A DNA stretch of 64,000 bases. Source: an uncultured Lachnospiraceae bacterium. GTDB taxonomy: Bacteria > Bacillota > Clostridia > Lachnospirales > Lachnospiraceae. The stretch is taken from assembly GCA_902781215.1 (NCBI GenBank), contig CACZIO010000003.1, positions 24,281-88,280 of the forward strand, given 5' to 3'. This document shows, one piece after another, positions 1-7,601 of the stretch. The number at the start of each line of letters is the position of its first letter. Position 1 is the stretch's first letter. The notes below the pieces were generated by a model. It had not been told where the DNA came from and did no database searches. It saw only the letters and a program-made list of their open reading frames with translations. The position numbers and the translations under genes are program-made.

Positions 1-111
1 TTCGATCGTTTCACAGAGGAAGGCATTGGACTGGGAGACCGGCACCAGGGTGGCGCCGTCCGGATAATGCTCTGCCTCATTACCATGAAGAAGACAAGTG
101 TTGAAATTCAT
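1..111 (-). CDS. PLP-dependent trans-sulfuration-type enzyme, N-terminal 37 residues only
   Basis: Only the first 37 codons lie in the window; the gene continues past the left edge. The start ATG (complement of 109-111) follows an AGGAG ribosome binding site 7 bases upstream. The reading starts MNFNTCLLHGNEAEHYPDGA and continues with a VPVSQSNAF stretch. This resembles the N-terminus of the Cys/Met-metabolism PLP family (O-acetylhomoserine sulfhydrylase, cystathionine gamma-synthase), where an N-terminal L-H-G segment is followed by P-[IV]-x-Q-[TS]. The catalytic lysine is outside the window, so the exact reaction cannot be assigned. It is divergent from glnA. Confidence 0.6.
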   Translation of the reverse strand, partial: MNFNTCLLHGNEAEHYPDGATLVPVSQSNAFLCETIE

Positions 112-192
112 AGAATTGACTCCTGTTATTCCTGCGGCTTTCAGACCAATTCTAACAGGGATATTCCTTTGCGGTTATCTGTTCTTTCAATA

Positions 193-245
193 ACCGGCGC
201 GCCGGTACATGCGGTGTGGTCCCCTGCGTAAAACAGGTACGCAGG
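193..245. other. Palindromes between the divergent PLP-enzyme and glnA genes
   Basis: A perfect 14-base palindrome (ACCGGCGCGCCGGT, 193-206) is followed by a hairpin with perfect 8-base arms CCTGCGTA / TACGCAGG (223-245, 7-base loop). They lie in the untranslated region upstream of the left-facing PLP enzyme. No U-tract follows, so they are not obvious terminators. The role is unknown; operator or leader structure is possible. Confidence 0.4.
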
Positions 246-298
246 CAGCTGTCAGGCCATTCTGCGTGTAGGAAGGCGCCCGGAGGAATTGCTCTGCA

Positions 299-310
299 TT
301 GTGAATACAA
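299..310. promoter_or_regulatory. Operator-like inverted repeat upstream of the glnA promoter
   Basis: TTGTGAATACAA is an imperfect relative of the TTGTATACAA inverted repeat found upstream of gdhA, asnA and ileS in this window. It ends 4 bases before the -35 box of the glnA promoter. Membership in the same operator family is inferred, and this copy has a weaker match than the others. Confidence 0.3.
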
Positions 311-314
311 ATAA

Positions 315-342
315 TTGACTTTATGTTTCCCGCGGGTATAAT
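315..342 (+). promoter_or_regulatory. Sigma-70-type promoter for glnA
   Basis: TTGACT (315-320) and TATAAT (337-342) are separated by 16 bases. Transcription would begin near 349, just before the terminator hairpin at 350-410, so the transcript would carry a leader of about 200 bases before the glnA start codon at 550. Confidence 0.8.
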
Positions 343-349
343 AATGAAG

Positions 350-410
350 TGAGCAAAGGCGCTTGAAGCGGCAGCGGAGGCTGCCCTGTTCAGGTGCCTT
401 TTTTTCTTTT
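350..410 (+). terminator. Leader terminator of glnA with overlapping hexaloop hairpin (putative ANTAR-controlled attenuator)
   Basis: AGGCGCTTGAA (357-367) pairs with TTCAGGTGCCT (389-399) through 11 pairs, two of them G-U. The enclosed arms GGCAGC/GCTGCC form an inner stem, and TTTTTTT follows, making a typical intrinsic terminator placed before the gene. A competing small hairpin, AGC-AAAGGC-GCT (352-363), has a six-base loop with A at position 1 and G at position 4, as described for ANTAR-binding RNA. It uses bases of the terminator's 5' arm. A clean second A1/G4 hexaloop was not found. The downstream ANTAR gene makes antitermination the favoured reading. Confidence 0.65.
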
Positions 411-549
411 TCAGGCATGTCTGACGGCATCGGACGGACCTGAAGGCGCGGAAGGTAAATCTTTAAGATAAAAGCCAAAAAATAGCAAAACACTGCGCAG
501 AGTTTTGAATGGAAAAACAGACCATGATCACAGAGGGAAAGGACTGGAT

Positions 550-1767
550 ATGCAGGGATACGAAGAACTGATGCAGTTTGTCGAGGAGGAAAACGTGGAG
601 TTTATCCGGCTCGCCTTTTTTGATGTATTCGGTAAACAGAAAAATATAGCCATCATGTCCGGCGAGCTGGAGCGGGCTGTCAGGTGGGGCGTCTCGATCG
701 ACGGGTCTGCCGTCGCGGGGTTTGACACCGATGTGCGGAGTGATCTCTTCCTCAAGCCAGACCTGTCGACGATCTCCATTGTGCCCTGGCGGCCCTCCGA
801 CAGCAGGGTCTGCCGGATCTTCTGTGACATCGTTGATCCGGACGGGACGCCCTTCGAGGCGGACAGCAGATACATCCTCCGCCGGGCCGTGCAGGATGCG
901 GCGGAGCGCGGCATCCGGGTGAAATTCGCCTCCGAGATGGAGTTTTATGTGTTCCGCAGGGATGCCCTGGGCCAGGTGACCCAGACACCGATCGACCGGG
1001 CCGGCTACATGGACGTCGAACCCCTCGACGCAGGGGAAAACCTGCGGCGGGACATCTGCTTTGCCCTGCAGGATATGGGCATACAGCCGGAATCCTCCCA
1101 CCATGAGCGAGGGCCGGGCCAGATGGAGATCGATTTCCGTTACAGTGATCCCCTGACGGCCGCGGACAATACCTCCACGGTCAAGTGGGCGGTCCGCAGC
1201 ATCTGCGCGGCGGATGGCTGTGCGGCGGATTTCTCCCCCAAGCCGATCCCGGATGCGCCCGGAAGCGGAATGCACCTGAATATTTCCGTGCACAGCGAGG
1301 ACGGGATCGACTACACAGATGCCTTCATGGCGGGGATCCTGAAGTCTGTCCGCGACATCACCCTCTTTCTCAATCCTGTGGAGCAGTCCTATGCCCGCCT
1401 GGGCAGGATGGAGGCGCCCCGCTATGTCAGCTGGGCTGTGCAGAACCGCAGCCAGCTCATCCGGATCCCCGCGGATCCCTCCGGACGAAGGCGGATCGAG
1501 CTCAGGTCACCCGATCCCAAGGCCAACCCCTATCTGGCCTTTGCTCTCCTGATCCGGGCGGGCATGAACGGGATCGACCAGCATCTGACCCTCCCGTCCC
1601 CCCTGGATATCAATCTCTACACGGCCGACCCCGTCCTCATGCGCGGCCTCGAGCAGCTTCCCGGCAGCCTTCAGGAGGCGGTGCAGATCGTGCAGGAGAG
1701 TGACCTGGTCAGGAAATATGTGCCCGGGACCTGTCTGCGGGCCTACACCCGGAGAACTTCGAGATGA
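550..1767 (+). CDS. glnA: Glutamine synthetase, type I family
   Basis: ATP-dependent condensation of ammonia with glutamate to glutamine, the main entry of nitrogen into metabolism. Family landmarks visible in order are the latch segment DGSAVAGF, PWRPSDSRV, the SEMEFYVF metal-site strand, QMEIDF, the GSGMHLN glutamate/ATP loop, NRSQLIRIP and RIELRSPDPKANPYLA. The start at 550 is chosen over an in-frame ATG at 505 because AAAGGA lies 6 bases before it and the protein then begins like other clostridial enzymes (MQGYEELMQFVEEENVEFIR). At 405 residues it is shorter than the usual ~440; the C-terminal end (TCLRAYTRRTSR) does not resemble the normal tail. It lies 42 bases upstream of an ANTAR regulator and behind an attenuator-like leader. 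Confidence 0.9.
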   Translation: MQGYEELMQFVEEENVEFIRLAFFDVFGKQKNIAIMSGELERAVRWGVSIDGSAVAGFDTDVRSDLFLKPDLSTISIVPWRPSDSRVCRIFCDIVDPDGTPFEADSRYILRRAVQDAAERGIRVKFASEMEFYVFRRDALGQVTQTPIDRAGYMDVEPLDAGENLRRDICFALQDMGIQPESSHHERGPGQMEIDFRYSDPLTAADNTSTVKWAVRSICAADGCAADFSPKPIPDAPGSGMHLNISVHSEDGIDYTDAFMAGILKSVRDITLFLNPVEQSYARLGRMEAPRYVSWAVQNRSQLIRIPADPSGRRRIELRSPDPKANPYLAFALLIRAGMNGIDQHLTLPSPLDINLYTADPVLMRGLEQLPGSLQEAVQIVQESDLVRKYVPGTCLRAYTRRTSR

Positions 1768-1809
1768 GAGAGTTCCCGGGAAATTGATCATATATTCGTT
1801 GAGGTATTT

Positions 1810-2433
1810 ATGAAACAGACAGTTTCGCCGTGCAGTATCATAGCGGCGGCAGGGACAGAAGAGACCATGCGCGCCATTCTGCAGATCCTGGCGGATGTGC
1901 AGACCCTGACCCGGTCCTCGGGACCCCCTCTGCGCATTCTCCAGGCCAGGACGGTGACGGAGATCGCCCAGGCGGCGTCATCGCCAGCAGCGGCCGCCCC
2001 GCCGGAGATCCTCCTCTTTGGCATGTCGCGGAAGGAGTCGGCCGCCATGGACGATCTGCTGATGGTCTCCTCCAGGAATCCGCAGATGCAGATCATCCTC
2101 CTGGTCGGCAAGGAGGTGGAGGCGCAGATCGGCTACCGCTGCAGGAATTACCCGGTCTATGTGATGACCCTTCCCCTCAGGCGCAGGATCCTGACGGAGA
2201 TGGTCCGGCTGATCCTGAACATGCGCGCCCGCCTGATGGAGCGGGAGGAGGAGCTGAAGCGCATGCGCAAAAGGCTCAATGAGATCAGCGTCACGACCAG
2301 GGCCAAGTGCCTGCTGATCCAGATGCGTCAGATGACGGAGGACCAGGCCCATTACTACCTGGAAAAGAGGGCCATGGACGACGGCCTCACCAAGATGGAG
2401 GTCGCGGCCCAGATCATCCGCGAGTATACATGA
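1810..2433 (+). CDS. ANTAR-domain transcription antiterminator
   Basis: The 207-residue protein has an N-terminal half with receiver-like character (LLFGMSRKESA, IILLVG) but no clear phospho-acceptor aspartate pocket. A charged coiled segment (EREEELKRMRKRLNEIS) follows, then an ANTAR domain at about 144-206 with the family pattern R-A-K-C-L-L-I...M-T-E-D-Q-A-H-Y-Y-L-E-K-R-A-M-D. ANTAR domains bind paired hexaloop RNA hairpins and prevent termination. Clostridial glutamine synthetase genes with an adjacent antiterminator of this type are known (glnA-glnR of Clostridium saccharobutylicum). Its likely target here is the leader at 350-410. A GAGG ribosome binding site precedes the ATG; the stop lies 20 bases before dapL. 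Confidence 0.85.
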   Translation: MKQTVSPCSIIAAAGTEETMRAILQILADVQTLTRSSGPPLRILQARTVTEIAQAASSPAAAAPPEILLFGMSRKESAAMDDLLMVSSRNPQMQIILLVGKEVEAQIGYRCRNYPVYVMTLPLRRRILTEMVRLILNMRARLMEREEELKRMRKRLNEISVTTRAKCLLIQMRQMTEDQAHYYLEKRAMDDGLTKMEVAAQIIREYT

Positions 2434-2453
2434 TAATTACGGAGGAACGGATT

Positions 2454-3683
2454 ATGGCAAAAGCGAATCAGAACTACCTGCAGCTCCCGGGAAACTATCT
2501 TTTTTCCACCATTGCGCAGAAGGTCCGGGAATATCAGGAGAGCCATCCCGGGACAGAGGTCATCCGGCTGGGGATCGGTGATGTGACACAGCCGATCGCC
2601 CCGGAGATCATCCGGGCCCTCCACAGCGCGGTCGACGAGATGGGGCAGGCGGACACCTTCCGCGGCTATGCCCCCGACCTCGGCTATGACTTTCTGCGGG
2701 AGACCATCGCGGAATATGATTTCCGGAGCCGGGGCTGTGACATCTCAGCGGACGAGATCTTTATCTCCGACGGGGCCAAGTGCGACTGCAGCAATATCCA
2801 GGAGATCTTCAGCACCGACAACACGATCGCGGTCTGCGACCCGGTCTATCCGGTCTACGTGGACTCCAATGTCATGGCGGGCCGGACCGGCCCCTACGAC
2901 GCGGCGGCCGGCTGCTACCGGGATGTCGTCTACATGCCCTGCACGGCCGATAACGGCTTTGCGCCGGAGCTGCCAAAGCCCTCTGACGGGAAGGCGCCGG
3001 ACCTGATCTATCTTTGCTTTCCCAACAATCCGACGGGGGCGGTCATGACAAAAGACCGGCTTCAGGAGTGGGTGGACTACGCGAACCGCCACGGCTCCAT
3101 CATTCTCTATGATGCCGCCTACGAGGCCTTTATCTCGGAGGACAAGGTCCCCCACAGTATCTATGAGTGCGAGGGGGCCAGGGGCTGCGCCATCGAGTTC
3201 CGGTCCTTCTCCAAGACGGCCGGCTTCACGGGCCTGCGCCTGGGCTTTACCGTCATCCCGAAGGATCTGGAGGCGGACGGGGTCCGTCTCCATCCCCTCT
3301 GGGCCAGACGCCACGGGACCAAGTACAACGGCGCTCCCTATATCATCCAGCGGGCCGGTCAGGCTGCCTATTCGGAGAGGGGAAGACAGCAGATCAGGGA
3401 CCAGATCGCCTACTACATGCGCAACGCGAAGTGCATTCTGGAGGGACTGCGCGGCGCGGGCTATGAGGTCTACGGCGGCGTCAATGCCCCCTATATCTGG
3501 CTCAGGACCCCTGATGACATGACCAGCTGGGCGTTTTTTGACAGCCTGCTGGAAAAAGCCAATGTCGTCGGCACCCCCGGCTCCGGCTTCGGACCCGCGG
3601 GAGAGCATTTCTTCCGCCTGACCGCCTTCGGGACCATTGAAAATACCCTGCGGGCCATCGACAGGATCCGGCAGTCGATGTAA
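2454..3683 (+). CDS. dapL: LL-diaminopimelate aminotransferase
   Basis: Transamination of tetrahydrodipicolinate to LL-diaminopimelate, giving lysine and the peptidoglycan cross-link residue. The 409-residue protein begins MAKANQNYLQLPGNYLFSTI and continues VIRLGIGDVTQPIAPEII, both characteristic of DapL. YLCFPNNPTGAV and the lysine motif FRSFSKTAGFTGLRLG (PLP Schiff-base lysine in SKTAGF) follow. GGAGG lies 8 bases before the ATG at 2454; an upstream in-frame ATG at 2307 overlaps the ANTAR gene and has no ribosome binding site. The 20-base gap suggests co-transcription with glnA and the ANTAR gene. The window also encodes Ddh at 18964, an alternative route to meso-diaminopimelate. Confidence 0.95.
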   Translation: MAKANQNYLQLPGNYLFSTIAQKVREYQESHPGTEVIRLGIGDVTQPIAPEIIRALHSAVDEMGQADTFRGYAPDLGYDFLRETIAEYDFRSRGCDISADEIFISDGAKCDCSNIQEIFSTDNTIAVCDPVYPVYVDSNVMAGRTGPYDAAAGCYRDVVYMPCTADNGFAPELPKPSDGKAPDLIYLCFPNNPTGAVMTKDRLQEWVDYANRHGSIILYDAAYEAFISEDKVPHSIYECEGARGCAIEFRSFSKTAGFTGLRLGFTVIPKDLEADGVRLHPLWARRHGTKYNGAPYIIQRAGQAAYSERGRQQIRDQIAYYMRNAKCILEGLRGAGYEVYGGVNAPYIWLRTPDDMTSWAFFDSLLEKANVVGTPGSGFGPAGEHFFRLTAFGTIENTLRAIDRIRQSM

Positions 3684-3763
3684 GTGCAGACAGGGCCCTG
3701 TATTCAGGAACAGTGGGTAGATGGAAACGTTTGTGGAAAGCTTTTTTTCTTGACATTGCAAAA

Positions 3764-3794
3764 TGGCTATGGCAATATAAGCCATGGCTTTTTT
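3764..3794 (+). terminator. Intrinsic terminator of the glnA-ANTAR-dapL unit
   Basis: Arms GCTATGGC (3766-3773) and GCCATGGC (3781-3788) pair over 8 positions with one G-U pair and a 7-base loop, followed directly by TTTTTT. It lies 80 bases after the dapL stop. Confidence 0.85.
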
Positions 3795-3831
3795 GTCTGC
3801 GGCAGAGTCCTGCGCTTTTTTTGGAATATAC

Positions 3832-3876
3832 ATGTATACAATACGTTAAAGCGTATATGTATCTATGTGATATGAT
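3832..3876 (+). promoter_or_regulatory. Extended -10 promoter with operator-like inverted repeat, upstream of ileS
   Basis: TGATATGAT (3868-3876) fits an extended -10 element; no good -35 is present at the right distance. Just upstream, ATGTATACAAT (3832-3842) matches the TTGTATACAA repeat found near gdhA and asnA. It is part of a hairpin-forming stretch, ATACA-ATACG / CGTAT-a-TGTAT (3836-3864). The spacing between repeat and -10 (about 30 bases) is similar to that at 42304-42344. Regulation by a shared factor is inferred. Confidence 0.45.
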
Positions 3877-3926
3877 ATGGAAAGAAGTGCCAGGCCTCTG
3901 TTTTGCGCGTCCGCAATGAGCCATGC

Positions 3927-4083
3927 GCATACATTCTGCCATTTGGCCGATGAGAGCCTGCTCTCAATCGGACACAGGGCAGAATGTATGCATACGGCGA
4001 ATGCCGCGACAGTGAGCGGACGAAGTCCGCGAACCTGTCGGCAGGGCTCGGCAATAATAAGCCGTGCGCATTTTTTACTGCGC
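3927..4083 (+). promoter_or_regulatory. Structured 5' leader of ileS: tandem hairpins, no T-box signature
   Basis: Five hairpins follow one another before the ileS start. The first has perfect 14-base arms (3927-3940 with 3978-3991) enclosing CCGAT-GAGAG / CTCTC-a-ATCGG. CGGC-GAAT-GCCG (3995-4006) comes next. A nested CGACAG / CTGTCG stem (4007-4012, 4035-4040) holds GCGGAC-GAA-GTCCGC. CGGC/GCCG (near 4049-4064) and GCGCA / TGCGC (4066-4083) follow. The TGGNACCGCG box of a T-box riboswitch, usual for ileS in Firmicutes, is absent. These could be regulatory RNA or inserted palindromic repeats. Confidence 0.55.
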
Positions 4084-4118
4084 TTCGACATAAAGGATAC
4101 GAGGAAGGAAGCGAGAGA

Positions 4119-7100
4119 ATGTACAAAAAGGTAAATCCGGACCTGAACTTCGTGGACCGCGAGCACGCGACCGTGAAGTTCTGGAAAGACAATAACATCT
4201 TTGAGAAGAGCATCGAGGAGCGCGAAGGCCGGCCCCTGTATATGTTCTATGACGGACCGCCGACCGCCAACGGCAAGCCCCACATCGGCCACGTGCTGAC
4301 CCGTGTCATCAAGGACATGGTTCCGCGCTACCGCACCATGAAGGGATACCAGGTCCCCCGCAAGGCCGGCTGGGACACCCACGGACTGCCCGTTGAGCTG
4401 GAGGTCGAGAAGGCCATCGGCATCGAGGGCAAGGACGAGATCGAGGCTTACGGCATCGAGCCCTTCATCAAGAAGTGCAAGGAGAGCGTCTGGCAGTACA
4501 AGGGCATGTGGGAGGATTTCTCCGGCATCGTCGGCTTCTGGGCGGACATGGACAACCCCTATGTCACCTACTATGACGACTACATCGAGTCCGAGTGGTG
4601 GGCTCTGCAGGAGATCTGGAAAAAGGGCCTGCTCTACAAGGGCTTCAAGGTCGTTCCCTACTGCCCTCACTGCGGCACACCCCTGTCCTCCCACGAGGTG
4701 GCGCAGGGCTACAAGACCCTCAAGGAGAGGTCTGCGGTCGTCCGCTTCAAGGTAAAGGGCGAGGACGCTTACTTCCTGGCATGGACGACCACCCCCTGGA
4801 CCCTTCCTTCCAATATCGCCCTCTGCGTCAACCCGGAGGAGACCTACGCCAGGGTCAAGGCCGCCGACGGCAATGTCTACTACATGGCCAAGGCCCTGCT
4901 GGACAAGGTCTTCGCGGCGCCCGCTCCCGAGGCGGACAAGGCCGGCGAGGGCAAAAAGAATAAGAAGAAAAAGGGCAAAAAGCAGGGCGGCGACCAGGCG
5001 GAAGCCGCGGCACCCGTCCAGGCTGCAGAGGCTGTACCCGCTGCACCTGCCTATGAGATCCTGGCTGAGATGACCGGTAAGGACCTCGAGTACAAGGAGT
5101 ACGAGCCCCTCTACCAGTGCGCCGCGGACGTGGCAGCGAAGCAGCACAAGAAAGCCTTCTTTATCTACTGCGACGACTATGTGACCATGACCGACGGTAC
5201 CGGCATCGTCCACATCGCGCCCGCCTTCGGTGAAGACGACGCGCGCGTGGGCCGCAAGTACGACGCGCCCTTCGTCCAGATGGTGGACGACAAGGGTGTC
5301 ATGAAGCCCGAGACTCCCTTCGCGGGCATGCGCTGCAAGCCCACCGAGGCCGAGATAAAGGACGGCGCCGTCAGCGCCGACCCCGAGGTCCTCAAGGAGC
5401 TGGAGGCCAGAGGCCTGCTCTTTGACGCGCCCAGGTTCGAACACGACTACCCGCACTGCTGGCGCTGCAACACGCCCCTGATCTACTACGCGCGTGAGTC
5501 CTGGTTCATCGAGATGACCAAGGTCCGCGACGACCTGGTCCGCAATAACAAGGAGATCAACTGGATCCCCGCCAACATCGGCGAGGGGCGCTTTGGCAAC
5601 TGGCTGGAGAACATCCAGGACTGGGGCATCTCCAGAAACCGCTACTGGGGCACACCCCTCAACATCTGGGAGTGCCCGGACTGCGGAAAGCAGATCAGCG
5701 TCGGCAGCCGTCAGGAGCTGGCGGACCTGACCGGCGATCCGGCCGCGGCGCAGACCGAGCTCCACAGACCCTACGTCGACAATTACTTCATCAAGTGCGC
5801 CGACTGCGGCGGACAGATGAAGCGCGTCCCCGAGGTCATCGACTGCTGGTTCGACTCCGGCGCCATGCCCTTCGCCCAGTACCACTATCCTTTTGAGAAC
5901 AAGGACCTCTTTGAGAAGAACTTCCCCGCCTCCTTCATCAGCGAGGCGGTGGACCAGACCCGCGGCTGGTTCTACTCCCTGCACGCGATCTCCACGCTTC
6001 TTTTCAACAAGCCCGCCTACAAGAACGTCATCGTTCTGGGGCTCGTGCTGGATGAGGACGGAAACAAGATGTCCAAGTCCAAGGGCAATGCCGTCGATCC
6101 TTTTACCGCGCTCAATGAGCACGGGGCGGACGCGATCCGCTGGTATTTCTATACCAACAGCGCGCCCTGGCTGCCCAACAAGTTCTCGGACAAGGCGGTG
6201 AAAGAGGGCCAGCGCAAGTTCATGGGAACCCTCTGGAACACCTATGCCTTCTATACACTCTATGCGGAGATCGACCAGTTTGATCCCACGAAGTACACCC
6301 TGGACTACAGCAGCCTGTCCGTCATGGACAAGTGGCTCCTGTCCCGGATGAACACGATGATCAAAAAGGCGGACCAGAACCTCGACAACTACCGGATCCC
6401 CGAGGCCGCCGCGGCCCTGTCCGACTTTGTCGACGAGATGTCCAACTGGTATGTCCGCCGCTGCCGCGACCGCTTCTGGGCCAAGGGCATGGAGCAGGAC
6501 AAGATCAATGCCTACATGACCCTCTACACAGCCCTGGTCGGTGTCTGCAAGGCCGCTGCCCCCATGATCCCCTTCATGACCGAGGAGATCTACCAGAACA
6601 TCGTCCGCAGTGTGGACGCATCCGCGCCGGAGTCCATCCACCTGTGCGATTATCCGACTGTTGATGAGAGCATGCTCGACCCCGCCCTGGAGAAATCCAT
6701 GGCCAAGGTCCTCAAGGTCATCGTCATGGGCCGCGCCTGCCGGAACCTGTCCGGCATCAAGAACCGCCAGCCCGTCGCGAAGATGCTGGTCAAGGCGCCT
6801 GCTGACGCGGAGGGAGGACTGGATGAGTTCTTCATCGAGATCATCGAGAACGAGCTCAACATCAAGAGCGTGGACTTCACGGACGATGTCCGCGAATTTA
6901 CCAGCTATACCTTCAAGCCCCAGCTCCGCACCGTCGGGCCCAAATACGGCAAGCAGCTGGGCGGCATCCGCACCTTCCTGGCGGACCTGGACGGCAACGC
7001 GGCCATGGACGAGCTCAATGAGAAGGGCGCCCTGACCTTCGATGTGAACGGGACGGAAGTCGCGCTCACCAGGGAGGACCTCCTCATCGAGATGACCCAG

Positions 7101-7427
7101 AAGGAGGGCTACATCTCCCAGGAGGACGGCGGCTATACCGTCGTGATCGACACCAACCTCACGCCGGAGCTGATCGAAGAGGGCTTTGTCTACGAGCTGA
7201 TCAGCAAGATCCAGACCATGCGCAAGGAGGCCGGCTTCGAGGTCACCGACCGCATCCGCGTGGCGCTCTCCGGCAATGACAAGCTCACGGAGGTCCTGCA
7301 CAAGAACGAGAAGGCCATCGCCGACAAGGTCCTGGCGGTCGAGGTGCTCGACGGACAGACCCTGGCCAATGCCAAGGAATGGGATATCAACGGTGAGAAG
7401 GCCGAGATCAGCGTCGAGAAGATCTGA
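4119..7427 (+). CDS. ileS: Isoleucyl-tRNA synthetase
   Basis: Charges tRNA-Ile with isoleucine in the cytosol and edits mis-activated valine. The 1102-residue protein carries PHIGH at 54-58, WDTHGLPVE, the zinc-type CPHCGTPLSSHE, an editing domain with TGIVHIAPAFGEDD, a DQTRGWFYSL segment and KMSKS at 650-654. Its length and C-terminal part resemble the second, eukaryote-like IleRS group. ATG at 4119 follows AGGAAGGAA; an earlier in-frame ATG at 3984 lies inside the hairpin leader. Residues about 271-310 are an unusual Lys-rich then Ala/Pro-rich insertion (KNKKKKGKKQ, then AAAPVQAAEAVPAAP) within the editing domain. Eukaryote-like IleRS forms are often mupirocin-tolerant, but that is not shown here. 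Confidence 0.97.
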   Translation: MYKKVNPDLNFVDREHATVKFWKDNNIFEKSIEEREGRPLYMFYDGPPTANGKPHIGHVLTRVIKDMVPRYRTMKGYQVPRKAGWDTHGLPVELEVEKAIGIEGKDEIEAYGIEPFIKKCKESVWQYKGMWEDFSGIVGFWADMDNPYVTYYDDYIESEWWALQEIWKKGLLYKGFKVVPYCPHCGTPLSSHEVAQGYKTLKERSAVVRFKVKGEDAYFLAWTTTPWTLPSNIALCVNPEETYARVKAADGNVYYMAKALLDKVFAAPAPEADKAGEGKKNKKKKGKKQGGDQAEAAAPVQAAEAVPAAPAYEILAEMTGKDLEYKEYEPLYQCAADVAAKQHKKAFFIYCDDYVTMTDGTGIVHIAPAFGEDDARVGRKYDAPFVQMVDDKGVMKPETPFAGMRCKPTEAEIKDGAVSADPEVLKELEARGLLFDAPRFEHDYPHCWRCNTPLIYYARESWFIEMTKVRDDLVRNNKEINWIPANIGEGRFGNWLENIQDWGISRNRYWGTPLNIWECPDCGKQISVGSRQELADLTGDPAAAQTELHRPYVDNYFIKCADCGGQMKRVPEVIDCWFDSGAMPFAQYHYPFENKDLFEKNFPASFISEAVDQTRGWFYSLHAISTLLFNKPAYKNVIVLGLVLDEDGNKMSKSKGNAVDPFTALNEHGADAIRWYFYTNSAPWLPNKFSDKAVKEGQRKFMGTLWNTYAFYTLYAEIDQFDPTKYTLDYSSLSVMDKWLLSRMNTMIKKADQNLDNYRIPEAAAALSDFVDEMSNWYVRRCRDRFWAKGMEQDKINAYMTLYTALVGVCKAAAPMIPFMTEEIYQNIVRSVDASAPESIHLCDYPTVDESMLDPALEKSMAKVLKVIVMGRACRNLSGIKNRQPVAKMLVKAPADAEGGLDEFFIEIIENELNIKSVDFTDDVREFTSYTFKPQLRTVGPKYGKQLGGIRTFLADLDGNAAMDELNEKGALTFDVNGTEVALTREDLLIEMTQKEGYISQEDGGYTVVIDTNLTPELIEEGFVYELISKIQTMRKEAGFEVTDRIRVALSGNDKLTEVLHKNEKAIADKVLAVEVLDGQTLANAKEWDINGEKAEISVEKI

Positions 7428-7601
7428 TCAGGATATCGTTTTTGACACCGTGGCTCTGTCCCCCCCAGGGGAAACATGGCCTGTGATGCAAATACACTGG
7501 CCGGTCGGTGGTCCGCGTATCCGGATGACCGGAATCATTCCGGAAAACACACCCGGATACGTGTCCTCAAGACTGGCCAAATCATAAGAAATGAGGAATA
7601 T

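Noticed and set aside
1700-1800. Frameshift near the end of glnA explaining the odd C-terminus
   Set aside because: The other frames do not restore the usual tail convincingly, so I record only that the C-terminus is short and atypical.
3750-3779. TTGACA with AT-rich bases downstream as a promoter for ileS
   Set aside because: The bases after TTGACA form the dapL terminator stem, and no acceptable -10 lies at 16-18 bases. The extended -10 at 3868 is a better candidate.
3684-4118. T-box riboswitch for ileS
   Set aside because: The conserved TGGNACCGCG element and its antiterminator context were not found on reading the leader.
3846-7301. Very long open frame on the strand opposite ileS, with similar ones opposite glgP, lacZ and other genes
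   Set aside because: These are typical antisense shadows of GC-rich genes with strong third-position bias. They have no ribosome binding sites and no recognisable domains, and they lie entirely over well-identified genes.
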